A stretch of 64,000 bases of DNA from Mycolicibacterium frederiksbergense (GTDB lineage: Bacteria > Actinomycetota > Actinomycetes > Mycobacteriales > Mycobacteriaceae). This document shows positions 1 through 9,069 of this stretch, one piece after another. The DNA lies in the NCBI RefSeq assembly GCF_012223425.1, contig NZ_CP038799.1, positions 4,200,249-4,264,248 on the forward strand. Direction: 5' to 3'. The notes under the pieces were generated by a model, which was not told the origin of the DNA, searched no databases, and saw nothing but the letters and a program-made list of their open reading frames with translations. A program made the translations under genes and the position numbers. Numbering within the stretch: the first letter of the stretch is position 1; every line of letters begins with the position of its first letter.

Positions 1-95
1 GTGGCGGCGTAGATCGCCCCACCACCGATCACTCCGATCACCACGGCCACCAGCACCGCCAGTACGCGCTGGCGTGCGTTCCACTCACCTGCCAT
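1..95 (-). CDS. N-terminus of a small membrane protein (cut by window edge)
   Basis: Reading the minus strand from the ATG at 93-95 gives MAGEWNARQRVL followed by a run of Val/Ala/Ile/Gly typical of a transmembrane helix, and the frame stays open to the window edge. Only about 31 residues are visible, so no function can be named. It is divergent from the response-regulator gene at 226, with about 130 bp between the two starts that must hold both promoters. A longer overlapping minus-strand frame (38-250) looks like a shadow, because it lacks the hydrophobic pattern. No strong ribosome site is visible before the ATG. Confidence 0.55.
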   Translation of the reverse strand, partial: MAGEWNARQRVLAVLVAVVIGVIGGGAIYAA

Positions 96-225
96 ACGGC
101 CACCCTGCAGAACGCAGCTGGGTACCGGCTGTGCGCGCGCAATCGGAAGGTGATGAGCGGACATCTCACAGCCTGCGCATAGGAATGGCACAGGGTACGC
201 CCACCGGGGTGCCAATAATGGAGGT

Positions 226-963
226 ATGACGTCCCACGAGGCAGCGGCACGTGCGGTGATGCACCGCGCCGACGGCCGGCCGATCCAGGTTCTCGTCGTC
301 GACGACGAACCGGTGCTGGCCGAGCTGGTGTCGATGGCCTTGCGCTACGAGGGATGGGATATCGCGACCGCCGGTGACGGCGCCGGGGCCATCGAACTCG
401 CCCGTGACAACCCGCCGGATGTGGTGGTGCTCGACGTGATGTTGCCGGACATGAGCGGGCTCGACGTGCTGCGCCGGCTGCGGGAGATGCAGCCCGGTCT
501 GCCGTTGCTGCTGCTCACCGCCAAGGATTCGCTCGAAGACCGGATCGCCGGGCTGACCGCCGGTGGCGACGACTACGTCACCAAACCGTTCAGCATCGAG
601 GAGGTCGTGCTGCGGCTGCGGGCCCTGCTGCGCCGCACCGGGGTGGCCAACGACGCGAGCGACGCCCAGATCGTCGTCGGAGACCTGGTGCTCGACGAGG
701 ACAGCCACGAGGTGACCCGGGCAGGGGAACCCATTTCGCTGACCGCAACGGAATTCGAGCTGCTGCGGTTCATGATGCGCAACGCCAAGCGGGTGCTGAG
801 CAAAGCCCAGATCCTGGACCGGGTGTGGAGTTACGACTTCGGTGGCCGGTCCAACATCGTCGAACTGTACGTGTCCTACCTGCGCAAGAAGATCGACAGC
901 GGGCGCGAACCGATGATCCACACCCTGCGCGGCGCCGGTTACGTCCTGCGCCCGCCGCGCTGA
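226..963 (+). CDS. OmpR-family response regulator
   Basis: DNA-binding response regulator of 245 aa. The receiver domain covers about residues 20-135: acidic pair D26/D27, phospho-acceptor D70 in VVVLDVMLPD, Thr98 and Lys120 in DDYVTKPF. A winged-helix OmpR/PhoB domain fills about 150-243 and ends in HTLRGAGYVLRPPR. The gene lies 4 bp before the sensor kinase, so the two are co-transcribed. The ATG at 226 is chosen because TAATGG at 214-219 sits 7 bp upstream, the spacing of a mycobacterial leaderless -10; GGAGGT also touches the start. It resembles the TrcR/TcrX group of mycobacterial regulators, but I cannot tell which, so no symbol is given. The downstream glycosyltransferase cluster is a plausible target by position only. 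Confidence 0.9.
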   Translation: MTSHEAAARAVMHRADGRPIQVLVVDDEPVLAELVSMALRYEGWDIATAGDGAGAIELARDNPPDVVVLDVMLPDMSGLDVLRRLREMQPGLPLLLLTAKDSLEDRIAGLTAGGDDYVTKPFSIEEVVLRLRALLRRTGVANDASDAQIVVGDLVLDEDSHEVTRAGEPISLTATEFELLRFMMRNAKRVLSKAQILDRVWSYDFGGRSNIVELYVSYLRKKIDSGREPMIHTLRGAGYVLRPPR

Positions 964-967
964 TCCG

Positions 968-2515
968 ATGAGGAGCCGGCTTCTCGCACCGCGCACCTGG
1001 TCGCTGCGGATGCGGCTGCTGGTCACCCAGGTGCTGCTGTTGGCGCTGGTCTGTGTGGCCATCGGGGTCGCCACCGAATTCGCGTTGCAGCGCTTCCTGA
1101 TGCGTCAGCTGGACACCCAGGTCGTCGAGGCCGCTCGTCGCTCGGTCGGGATCATGGAATTGCCGCCGCCGCCGTTCCATCTGCCGCCCCCGCCGCCGGG
1201 TAGGCCGGCACCGCAGATCCGGTTCCGCTTCGATCCCGAGCAGGGCCCGGGCCCCGGGTTTCTCAACGCCCCGGGGCAGGCGATCAACACGGTCGGCGCG
1301 GTGATCGGGCCGGAGCGCAGCGTCCGGGCACATGAGATCGACAGCGGCGTGATCACGTCCGAGGGCGCCACCGCCGATATCAGCACCGCGGCATCGGCGC
1401 AGTTGACCCAGGTGCCGCCCGATGGCAACCCGGTCACCATGGATCTCGACGGGTTGGGTTCCTACCGGGTGATATCGGAGCAGCCGAGGCGCGGCGCGCC
1501 GACCGTCGTCGTCGGGCTGCCCACCACCGTCGTCGACGAAACCCTGTGGTGGGTGTTGCTGATGTTCTGCGTCGTCTCCGCGGCCGCGTTGGCCGCTGCC
1601 ACCGCCGCCGGGATCTGGATCATCCGACGCCAATTGGAGCCGCTGTCAAAGGTTTCCGCGGCGGCACGCAAGGTTGCCGACCTCGAGCTCGACAAGGGGG
1701 AGGTGCGGTTGCCGACACCGATCGTGCCGGTCGATCCGGACAGCGCGCACACCGAGGTCGGTCAGCTGGGCTCGGCGCTGAACCGGATGCTGGACCGCAT
1801 CGCCGGGGCGTTGTCCGCGCGCCACGCCAGCGAGACCCGGGTCCGGCAGTTTGTCTCCGATGCCAGCCATGAGCTGCGCACCCCGCTGGCGGCCATTCGC
1901 GGCTATACCGAACTGGCGCAACGCAAACGGGATGAGCTTCCCGAGGATGTCGCGCATGCGATGAGCCGGGTGGAATCCGAGACCCAGCGTCTCACCACCC
2001 TGGTGGAGGACATGTTGCTGCTGGCCCGCCTCGACGAGGGGCGTCCGCTGGAACGGGCCACGGTCGATCTGGTCCAGGTGGTGGCCGACGCCGTCAGCGA
2101 CGCCCATGCCGCCGGACCCGAGCACGAATGGATGCTCGAGCTGCCCGATGACCCCGTGCAGGTCACCGGCGATCAGGCGCGCCTACACCAGGTGCTGGCC
2201 AATCTGCTGACCAACGCCCGGGTGCACACCCCGGCAGGCACCACCGTCACCACGTCGGTGACGATGAGAAACGATGGAAGCGCGGTGCTGTCGGTCACCG
2301 ATGACGGACCCGGTATCCCGGAAGCGCTGCAACCGGAGGTCTTCGAGCGGTTTGCCCGCGGTGACTCGTCGCGCTCCCGGCGCGGGGGCAGCACCGGGCT
2401 CGGCTTGGCGATCGTGGCGGCCGTGGTGAAGGCGCACCGCGGCACGATCGACCTGCACAGCGTTCCCGGCGATACCCGGTTCGTGATCACCCTGCCGGCC
2501 GACGGTCACAGCTGA
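968..2515 (+). CDS. Sensor histidine kinase (HAMP/HisKA/HATPase)
   Basis: Membrane-bound kinase of 515 aa that should phosphorylate the upstream regulator. Order of parts: transmembrane helix about 17-38; extracytoplasmic sensor region about 40-190 with a striking proline run (residues 66-79, PPPP stretches) and few other landmarks; second helix about 194-219; HAMP about 220-285; HisKA with H301 in SDASHELRTPLAAIRGY; HATPase domain with the N box (NLLTNAR), DDGPGIP and GSTGLGLAI. All catalytic motifs are intact. The start ATG at 968 lies 4 bp after the regulator stop. The signal cannot be inferred; the proline-rich loop could contact cell-wall material, but that is speculation. Confidence 0.9.
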   Translation: MRSRLLAPRTWSLRMRLLVTQVLLLALVCVAIGVATEFALQRFLMRQLDTQVVEAARRSVGIMELPPPPFHLPPPPPGRPAPQIRFRFDPEQGPGPGFLNAPGQAINTVGAVIGPERSVRAHEIDSGVITSEGATADISTAASAQLTQVPPDGNPVTMDLDGLGSYRVISEQPRRGAPTVVVGLPTTVVDETLWWVLLMFCVVSAAALAAATAAGIWIIRRQLEPLSKVSAAARKVADLELDKGEVRLPTPIVPVDPDSAHTEVGQLGSALNRMLDRIAGALSARHASETRVRQFVSDASHELRTPLAAIRGYTELAQRKRDELPEDVAHAMSRVESETQRLTTLVEDMLLLARLDEGRPLERATVDLVQVVADAVSDAHAAGPEHEWMLELPDDPVQVTGDQARLHQVLANLLTNARVHTPAGTTVTTSVTMRNDGSAVLSVTDDGPGIPEALQPEVFERFARGDSSRSRRGGSTGLGLAIVAAVVKAHRGTIDLHSVPGDTRFVITLPADGHS

Positions 2516-2566
2516 CGCACAGCTCGGGCACATACGGGGCGTAGCGGCGCCCACCAGAATCGTCGG

Positions 2567-4414
2567 ATGACTGCCGTACTGACGCGCGCTCCCGTCACGA
2601 CATCGCCGCCGCGGCGTCCGGGCGGCGAACGCCTCGCGTTCGGGATCCTGCTGCTCGCCACCGCGGCGCTGTACCTGTGGAATCTGTCGGTCAGCGGCTG
2701 GGCCAACAGCTTCTACTCCGCGGCCGTGCAGGCTGGGAGCCAGAACGCGACGGCGTGGGTCTTCGGGTCCAGCGATGCGGCCAACGCGATCACCGTCGAC
2801 AAGACCCCGGCCGCGCTGTGGGTGATGGGACTGTCGGCGCGGCTGTTCGGATTCAGTTCGTGGAGCGTGCTGGTCCCGCAGGCCTTGATGGGGGTGGCCT
2901 CGGTCGCACTGCTGTACGCGGGCGTGCGGCGGGTCAGCGGGTCCGGCGGGGCCCTGTTTGCCGGCGCGGTGCTCGCTTCGACACCGGTGGCGGCGTTGAT
3001 GTTCCGGTTCAACAACCCTGACGCCCTGCTGGTGCTGCTGCTGGTGGCCGCGGCGTACTGCGTGCAGCGCGCCTGCGCGCCGGACGCCGGACGGTGGTGG
3101 CTGGTCGCCGTCGGCGGGCTGGCCGGATTTGCCTTCCTGGCCAAGATGTTGCAGGCCTTCCTGGTGCTGCCCGCGTTCGCCGCCGCCTATCTGATCTGTG
3201 CGGCCGCTCCGCTGCGGACCCGGCTGCTGCGACTCGGCGCCGGTCTTGCGGCACTGGTGGTTTCGGGTGGCTGGTATCTGCTGCTGGTCGAACTGTGGCC
3301 GGCCGAGCACCGCCCGTTCATCGGGGGATCGCAGCACAACAGCATCGTCGAACTGGCACTCGGCTACAACGGTGTGGGCCGGCTGACCGGGGCCGAAACC
3401 GGCGGGCTGGGAAACCTGAACTTCGACGTCGGCTGGGGGCGGCTGCTGGGCAACGGGATGGGCGCCGATATCGGCTGGCTGCTGCCCGCCGCACTGATCT
3501 GCGCCGGCGCCGGCTTCGTCCTGACCTGGCGGGCGCCGCGCACCGACCCGACCCGGGCGGCGTTGATCATCTGGGCCGGCTGGCTGGTGGTGACCGCCGC
3601 GGTGTTCAGCTACGCCAACGGCATCGTGCACTCGTACTACACCGTGGCCCTGGCGCCCGCGATCGCCGCGTGCCTGGGTATCGGATCGGAATTGTTGTGG
3701 CGCAACCGGAACAGGCCGCCCGCTGCGACCGCGTTGGCCGCGACGGTGCTGGTGACGATCACCCTGGCGGTGGTGCTGCTGGCCCGCAGGCCGGACTGGA
3801 TGCCGTGGCTGCGGCCCTCGATCGCGGTGGTCGGCGTGACCGTGGCCGCCCTGCTCCTGGTGTCCGGTCGGCTGCCGAGACCGCTCGAGAGCCTCGTCGC
3901 CGTCCTGGCGGCCACGGCGGTCCTGGCCGGGCCGGTCGCCTACTCGGTGGCCACCGCCGCGGCCCCGCATCGGGGGGCGATCCCGATGGTCGGACCGTCG
4001 CGCGGCGACGTCGGCCCGGCATTCCTGGATGCGCCGGAGCCGGCGCCGGAGCTCACCGCGCTGCTGACCGACGGCGCCGCGGGCTACACCTGGCCGGCCG
4101 CGGTGGTCGGCTCGAACAATGCGGCGGGCTATCAACTGGCCGCCGGTGTCCCGGTGATGGCCGTCGGCGGGTTCAACGGCACCGACCCCGCGCCCACGCT
4201 GGACGAATTCCGCGGGCTCGTCGCTGACGGGCGCATTCACTACTTCATCGAATCGCACATCATGGCCAGTTCCCGCACCGACCACGGCGGCAGCGATGCC
4301 GCGGTTCACATCGCGGACTGGGTGGTGCAGAACTTCGTCCCGAGGACCGTCGGCGGCACCGTCGTCTATGACCTCACCGACCACGACCTCACCGACGACG
4401 GCGTCGACTCATAG
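2567..4414 (+). CDS. ArnT/YkcB-like GT39 membrane glycosyltransferase
   Basis: Polytopic membrane protein of 615 aa of the glycosyltransferase-39 / PMT_2 type, which moves sugars from polyprenyl-phosphate carriers to acceptors on the outer face of the membrane. The N-terminal segment has the conserved block NAITVDKTPAALW with an acidic residue in the first outer loop, then FRFNNPDALLVLLLVAAAYC, and about eleven hydrophobic helices. The C-terminal ~110 residues (WPAAVVGSNNAAGY...HYFIES...WVVQNF) form the soluble domain seen in YkcA/YkcB-type putative mannosyltransferases. It is a close paralogue of the gene at 5715, and the two flank a GT2-GtrA protein that could make the lipid-linked sugar donor. 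Sugar and acceptor are unknown. Confidence 0.88.
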   Translation: MTAVLTRAPVTTSPPRRPGGERLAFGILLLATAALYLWNLSVSGWANSFYSAAVQAGSQNATAWVFGSSDAANAITVDKTPAALWVMGLSARLFGFSSWSVLVPQALMGVASVALLYAGVRRVSGSGGALFAGAVLASTPVAALMFRFNNPDALLVLLLVAAAYCVQRACAPDAGRWWLVAVGGLAGFAFLAKMLQAFLVLPAFAAAYLICAAAPLRTRLLRLGAGLAALVVSGGWYLLLVELWPAEHRPFIGGSQHNSIVELALGYNGVGRLTGAETGGLGNLNFDVGWGRLLGNGMGADIGWLLPAALICAGAGFVLTWRAPRTDPTRAALIIWAGWLVVTAAVFSYANGIVHSYYTVALAPAIAACLGIGSELLWRNRNRPPAATALAATVLVTITLAVVLLARRPDWMPWLRPSIAVVGVTVAALLLVSGRLPRPLESLVAVLAATAVLAGPVAYSVATAAAPHRGAIPMVGPSRGDVGPAFLDAPEPAPELTALLTDGAAGYTWPAAVVGSNNAAGYQLAAGVPVMAVGGFNGTDPAPTLDEFRGLVADGRIHYFIESHIMASSRTDHGGSDAAVHIADWVVQNFVPRTVGGTVVYDLTDHDLTDDGVDS

Positions 4415-4461
4415 CCGGCACACAGCTTGCGCCAACGGACGGCACACCGTGGGCGCCGAGC

Positions 4462-5688
4462 ATGGACACCATGACCGAGATCCTCTCCGCGGCACGCCCC
4501 AATGTCGCACTGACCATCCCCGGTGTGCCGGTCGTCGACATCGTGGTGCCGGTCTTCAATGAACAGGCGACTCTGGAGAATTCGGTGCGCAGGCTGCATC
4601 GGCACCTGCGGGACAATTTCACCTTCGCCGTCCGCGTCACCATCGCCGACAACGCGAGCACCGATGACACCCCCCGCATCGCCGCCGCACTCGCCGGTGA
4701 GCTCGAGGGTGTGCGCATGGTGCGGCTGGAGGAGAAGGGCCGCGGGCGCGCACTGCACAAGGTCTGGACCGAATCGGACGCGCCGGTGCTGGCCTACATG
4801 GACGTGGACCTGTCCACCGATCTGGCCGCGCTGGCACCGCTGGTGGCCCCGCTGCTGTCCGGCCATTCCGACCTGGCCATCGGCACCCGGCTCAACCGGA
4901 GTTCACGCGTCGTCCGCGGCGCCAAGCGGGAATTCATCTCACGCTGCTACAACCTGATCCTCAAATCGACGCTGTCCGCCGGCTTCTCCGACGCGCAATG
5001 CGGTTTCAAGGCGATCCGGGCCGATGTCGCCCGTGAACTGCTGCCCTATGTCGCCGACACCGGCTGGTTCTTCGACACCGAACTGCTGGTGCTGGCCGAA
5101 CGCAGCGGTCTGCGGATCCACGAGGTGCCGGTGGATTGGGTCGACGACCCGGACAGCCGGGTCGATATCGTCGCCACCGCGAAGGCCGATCTGCGTGGCA
5201 TCGGACGTCTGCTGCGCGGGTTCACCGACGGCTCGATTCCGGTCAACACCATCGCCGCCCAGCTGGGTTCGCGCCGCGCGGCGGCTCCGGGATCGCTACT
5301 GCGCCAAGTGGTGCGGTTCGGCACCGTGGGAGTGCTCTCCACCGCGGCCTACCTGCTGCTGTTCCTGATGTTGCACGGACTCCTCGGAGCCCAGCTGGCC
5401 AATCTGCTGGCGCTGCTGCTGACCGCGATCGGCAACACCGCGGCCAACCGGCGGTTCACCTTCAGCGTGCGCGGCGCCGGTACGATCGCGCGGCACCACG
5501 TCGAAGGCCTCATCGTGTTCGCCATCGCGCTGGCCATCACCAGTGGCTCGCTGGCGGGTCTGCACGCCGTGACCGATCAACCCGACCAGTTGCTGGAGAC
5601 ATCCGTGCTGGTGATCGCCAATCTGGTGGCCACCGTGGCGCGCTTCGTACTGCTGCGCGGCTGGGTCTTTCACCCGCGCCGCCGCTGA
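4462..5688 (+). CDS. GT2 glycosyltransferase fused to GtrA flippase-like domain
   Basis: Two-domain protein of 408 aa. Residues about 20-255 are a dolichyl-phosphate-sugar-synthase-type GT2 domain: VDIVVPVFNE, DNASTDDT, the acidic MDVDLSTDL motif, and DAQCGFKAIR. Residues about 270-400 are a GtrA domain with four hydrophobic helices, the family thought to flip polyprenyl-phosphate sugars. A single chain may therefore make a polyprenyl-phosphoryl sugar and help present it outside, where the neighbouring GT39 enzymes would use it (inference from family roles and gene order). The start could be the ATG at 4462 or the one at 4471; neither has a strong ribosome site. Spacing is 47 bp from the upstream gene and 26 bp to the downstream gene, so one operon is likely. 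Confidence 0.88.
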   Translation: MDTMTEILSAARPNVALTIPGVPVVDIVVPVFNEQATLENSVRRLHRHLRDNFTFAVRVTIADNASTDDTPRIAAALAGELEGVRMVRLEEKGRGRALHKVWTESDAPVLAYMDVDLSTDLAALAPLVAPLLSGHSDLAIGTRLNRSSRVVRGAKREFISRCYNLILKSTLSAGFSDAQCGFKAIRADVARELLPYVADTGWFFDTELLVLAERSGLRIHEVPVDWVDDPDSRVDIVATAKADLRGIGRLLRGFTDGSIPVNTIAAQLGSRRAAAPGSLLRQVVRFGTVGVLSTAAYLLLFLMLHGLLGAQLANLLALLLTAIGNTAANRRFTFSVRGAGTIARHHVEGLIVFAIALAITSGSLAGLHAVTDQPDQLLETSVLVIANLVATVARFVLLRGWVFHPRRR

Positions 5689-5714
5689 CACCCCTGACGC
5701 TGATAAGGATTGAC

Positions 5715-7601
5715 ATGACGATGACTGCAGACGCTCAGACGACGGCGGACCGGGCACCCGTGCCCGAGGTCCGCCCGCGCTGGGAACGTCCAGGTCTGCC
5801 GGCGTTGCTCGCCGGCACCGCGGTGCTCTACCTGTGGGGGCTGGGCGCCAACGGCTGGGCCAACAGCTACTACGCCGCCGCTGCGCAGGCAGGTACCCAG
5901 GACTGGAAGGCCTGGTTGTTCGGGTCGTTCGACGCGGGCAACGCCATCACGGTGGACAAACCGCCGGCTGCACTGTGGGCAATGGCCCTGTCCGGCAGGC
6001 TGTTCGGTTTCAGCGAGTTCACCATGCTGTTGCCGCAGGCGCTGATGGGCGTGGCCTCGGTGGCGGTGTTGTACGCCGCGGTTCGACGCAGCAGTGGACC
6101 CGCCGCGGGGCTGATCGCCGGTGCCGCGCTGGCGCTGACGCCGGTCGCGGCGCTGATGTTCCGGTACAACAATCCGGACGCGCTGCTGGTGCTGTTGCTG
6201 GTGGTGGCGGCGTACTGCATGGTGCGGGCCACCCAGCAGGGCAGTATGCGGTGGGTGGCACTGTCGGGGTGCGCGGTCGGTTTCGCGTTCCTGACCAAGA
6301 TGCTGCAGGCGTTCCTGGTGGTCCCCGCGCTGAGCGTGGTGTTCCTGGTCGCCGCACCGATGACCTTCTGGAAGCGCATCGGCGGACTGCTGGTCGCGCT
6401 GGTGTCCGCGGTGATCTCGGCGGGCTGGTACATCGCGCTGGTCAGTGCGTGGCCGGCGGATGCCCGGCCCTATATCGCCGGGTCGAGCGATAACAGCCTG
6501 CTGCAGTTGGCATTCGGCTACAACGGTATCGACCGCATCGTCGGTCAGGATCAGCCCGGTGGTGGGCCCGGGCGGGGTGGCCCCGGCGGTGGGGGAGCGA
6601 ACCTGTTCTTCGGCGGTGATCCGGGCATCGGCAGGCTCTTCGGGGCGTCCATGGGCGCCGAGGCGTCCTGGCTGCTGCCGGCGGCCCTGCTCGGTCTGAT
6701 CGCCGTGCTGTGGCTCACGCGGCGCGCCGCGCGTACCGACATCGTGCGGGCCTCGACGTTGATGTGGGGCACCTGGCTGCTGATCACCGGTGCGGTGTTC
6801 AGCCTCATGGACGGCATCATCCACCCGTATTACACGGTCGCCCTCGCGCCGGCGACCGCTGCGCTGGTGGGGATTTCGGCGGTCGAGTTGTGGCGGCGCC
6901 GGGAACACCCGGCTGCGCGGGCGGTGCTGGCGGTGGGCCTGGCCGGCACCGTAGGGTGGGCCTTCGCCCTGCTGTCCCGCCATCCGGAGTGGTGGCCCGG
7001 GGTGCGGTGGTCGGTGCTGACCGTGTCGGTGCTGGTCGCGGTCGCATTGGCCGTCGGCGCCCACCGGCTGGGCCGGGCGGCCACGGCTGCGCTGGTGGCC
7101 GCGGCCCTGCTGGCCGGCGGTGCGGGCAGCGCCGCGTGGGCGGTGGCGACCGTCGCCGCCGGGGGCAGCGGTGGACCGATGGCCATGTCGGGTCCCGCCC
7201 AGCAACACGACGACTTCGGGCCCGGCGGTCCGGGTGGGCCGGGCCGGCCGGGTGCGCGCGTCGACGACGCGGCGTTGGCCGAGCTGGTGACCGGGCTGGA
7301 CAACCGTTGGGCCGCGGCCACAGTCGGTTCGATGATGGCCGGGGACCTGGAACTCCGCAGCGGTGCCTCGATCATGTCGATCGGCGGATTCGCGGGCGGT
7401 GACGATTCGCCGACACTGCAGCAGTTCCAGGATTACGTGGCGGCCGGGGATGTGCGGTACTTCATCGCCGGGGAGCGGTTCGGCCCGGGCGGGCAGCGGG
7501 ACGGGGCGGGCACCCAGATCACCGAATGGGTGCAGCAGAACTTCCGCAAGCTCGATGTCGGCGGCACCGCGGTGTACGACCTGGGCAGCCCGCTCGGCTA
7601 G
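5715..7601 (+). CDS. Second ArnT/YkcB-like GT39 membrane glycosyltransferase
   Basis: Polytopic protein of 628 aa, paralogous to the product of 2567-4414: the same NAITVDKPPAALW block, the same RYNNPDALLVLLLVVAAYC segment, about eleven helices, and a C-terminal soluble YkcA/B-like domain with RYFIAGERFGPGGQ. It differs by two Gly/Pro-rich stretches, one in the long outer loop (GGGPGRGGPGGGG, near residue 282) and one before the C-terminal domain. ATG 5715 is preferred, with GATAAGGATT just upstream, although the frame stays open far further upstream. Two diverged GT39 copies around one GT2-GtrA suggest transfer of the same lipid-linked sugar to different acceptors, or sequential additions; this is inference. 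Confidence 0.88.
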   Translation: MTMTADAQTTADRAPVPEVRPRWERPGLPALLAGTAVLYLWGLGANGWANSYYAAAAQAGTQDWKAWLFGSFDAGNAITVDKPPAALWAMALSGRLFGFSEFTMLLPQALMGVASVAVLYAAVRRSSGPAAGLIAGAALALTPVAALMFRYNNPDALLVLLLVVAAYCMVRATQQGSMRWVALSGCAVGFAFLTKMLQAFLVVPALSVVFLVAAPMTFWKRIGGLLVALVSAVISAGWYIALVSAWPADARPYIAGSSDNSLLQLAFGYNGIDRIVGQDQPGGGPGRGGPGGGGANLFFGGDPGIGRLFGASMGAEASWLLPAALLGLIAVLWLTRRAARTDIVRASTLMWGTWLLITGAVFSLMDGIIHPYYTVALAPATAALVGISAVELWRRREHPAARAVLAVGLAGTVGWAFALLSRHPEWWPGVRWSVLTVSVLVAVALAVGAHRLGRAATAALVAAALLAGGAGSAAWAVATVAAGGSGGPMAMSGPAQQHDDFGPGGPGGPGRPGARVDDAALAELVTGLDNRWAAATVGSMMAGDLELRSGASIMSIGGFAGGDDSPTLQQFQDYVAAGDVRYFIAGERFGPGGQRDGAGTQITEWVQQNFRKLDVGGTAVYDLGSPLG

Positions 7602-7611
7602 ATTTCCTGCG

Positions 7612-8979
7612 GTGTCAGCGCCCCAGCACCGGCCGCCGTTCCCCCGCGGGATGGCCCTGTTGGTGGCCGGCGCGTTCTTCATGGAGATCCTCGACGCCAC
7701 CATCATCACTCCCGCCATCCCGCTGATCGCCGCGTCCTTCGGCGTGGATGCCGTGGACGTGAACGTGGCGATCTCGGCCTACCTGGTCACCGTGGCGGTG
7801 CTGATTCCGGCCACCGGGTGGATGGCCGACCGGTTCGGCATCCGGCGGGTGTTCCTGGCCGCGATCGCGGTGTTCACCCTGGCCTCGGTCGGCTGCGCGC
7901 TGAGCACCTCGCTGCCGATGCTGGTTGGGATGCGCATCCTGCAGGGCATCGGCGGCGCCATGATGGTGCCGGTCGGCCGGCTGGCGGTGCTGCGCTACAG
8001 CGCCAAATCCGATCTGGTGCGTGCGATCGCCCTGCTCACCTGGCCGGCGCTGGCGGCCCCGGTGCTCGCACCGGTGCTGGGTGGCGGCATCGCGACGGTC
8101 GGCAGCTGGCGGTGGATCTTCATCGTCAACATCCCGCTGGGCATCATCGGTTTCGCGTTGGCACTCAAGCTGGTTCGCGGCGGTCCCGCCGCTTCGGTCC
8201 GCAAGCTGGACTGGCCGGGCATGGTGTTGCTCGGCGGTGGTATCGCGGCGGCGCTGATCGCGCTGGAGAGCATCCGCCTCGCCGGCACGGACTGGCTGCT
8301 GGTGGGTGCCTGCGGAGCGGGCGCGGCGGTGCTGCTCGGACTGGCGTTGTGGCATCTGCTGCGGTCGGCCTCGCCGTTGATCAAGCTTCCGGTGCTGCGC
8401 GTGCGGACGTTGCGCATCACGGTGACCGCGGGGTCGCTGTACCGGATGGTGATCACCGCGGTGCCGTTCCTGTTACCGCTGAAGTTCGTGCTGGAGTTCG
8501 GGTGGACGCCGCTGCAGGCGGGGCTGATGGTGGCCGTGCTGTTCGCAGGAAACCTGACCATCAAGCCGGCCACCACCCCGCTGATGCGCAGGTTCGGGAT
8601 CCGCGCGGTGCTGGTGGTCAACGGCATCGCCTCGGTGCTGTGTTTCGGGCTGCTGGCGCTCGTCCACCCCGGCATGCCGGTGGTGCTCATCGGGATCGTG
8701 CTCTATGTCAGCGGTGCCCTGCGCTCGATCGGCTTCACCGCCTACAACAGCCTGGCGTTCTCCGACGTCGACGGTGATGACCTCACCCACGCCAACACGC
8801 TGAACGCGTCGGTGCAGGAACTGGCGGCCGGTCTGGGTATCGCGGTGGCGGCCCTGCTGGTGAGCCAGCTGGCGTCCTATTCGGCGACGTTCCTGGTGCT
8901 GGGGGCGGTGCTCGCGGTGACGCTCGTGGAATCGCTCCGGCTGCCCCGTGCAGCCGGTGCCCATGTGACCGGGCAGTGA
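7612..8979 (+). CDS. MFS multidrug exporter, DHA2-type
   Basis: Major facilitator superfamily protein of about 455 aa from the GTG at 7612 (an ATG at 7651 is an alternative). It shows the family signatures MEILDATIITPAIPLIAASF in helix 1, GWMADRFGIRRVF in the loop after helix 2, and RILQGIGGAMMVPVGRL in helix 4, which is the motif C region of drug/proton antiporters. Hydrophobicity suggests about fourteen helices, matching DHA2 (EmrB/QacA-like) exporters. It starts 10 bp after the GT39 stop, so it may ride on the same transcript, but nothing shows what it exports. The frame is open upstream of 7612, overlapping the previous gene, and that part reads as out-of-frame GT39 sequence. Confidence 0.85.
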   Translation: MSAPQHRPPFPRGMALLVAGAFFMEILDATIITPAIPLIAASFGVDAVDVNVAISAYLVTVAVLIPATGWMADRFGIRRVFLAAIAVFTLASVGCALSTSLPMLVGMRILQGIGGAMMVPVGRLAVLRYSAKSDLVRAIALLTWPALAAPVLAPVLGGGIATVGSWRWIFIVNIPLGIIGFALALKLVRGGPAASVRKLDWPGMVLLGGGIAAALIALESIRLAGTDWLLVGACGAGAAVLLGLALWHLLRSASPLIKLPVLRVRTLRITVTAGSLYRMVITAVPFLLPLKFVLEFGWTPLQAGLMVAVLFAGNLTIKPATTPLMRRFGIRAVLVVNGIASVLCFGLLALVHPGMPVVLIGIVLYVSGALRSIGFTAYNSLAFSDVDGDDLTHANTLNASVQELAAGLGIAVAALLVSQLASYSATFLVLGAVLAVTLVESLRLPRAAGAHVTGQ

Positions 8980-8988
8980 GCCGAATCG

Positions 8989-9019
8989 TTGACATCAGCG
9001 CCGCATGGCGGTTTAATAC
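8989..9019 (+). promoter_or_regulatory. Sigma-A-like promoter for cysD-cysNC-cysQ
   Basis: Perfect -35 TTGACA at 8989-8994, a 17-bp spacer, and -10 TTTAAT at 9012-9017 (TAATAC at 9014-9019 is the alternative). A start of transcription near 9024 would leave about 45 nt before the cysD ATG. That leader is AT-rich compared with its surroundings and holds CATGATTGCAATTCTGGTCAT (9024-9044), whose ends ATGA/TCAT are inverted; a sulfur-responsive regulator could bind there, but no known consensus was matched. Confidence 0.7.
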
Positions 9020-9069
9020 CCAACCATGATTGCAATTCTGGTCATATCTACCAACTTTACGGAGATGCG

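Noticed and set aside
2183..4384. Minus-strand open frame of over 700 codons
   Set aside because: It lies opposite a clear GT39 gene, is full of Arg, Gly, Gln and His from GC-rich antisense codons, and has no family likeness.
5670..7718. Minus-strand open frame of about 680 codons
   Set aside because: Antisense shadow of the second GT39 gene, with the same low-complexity make-up.
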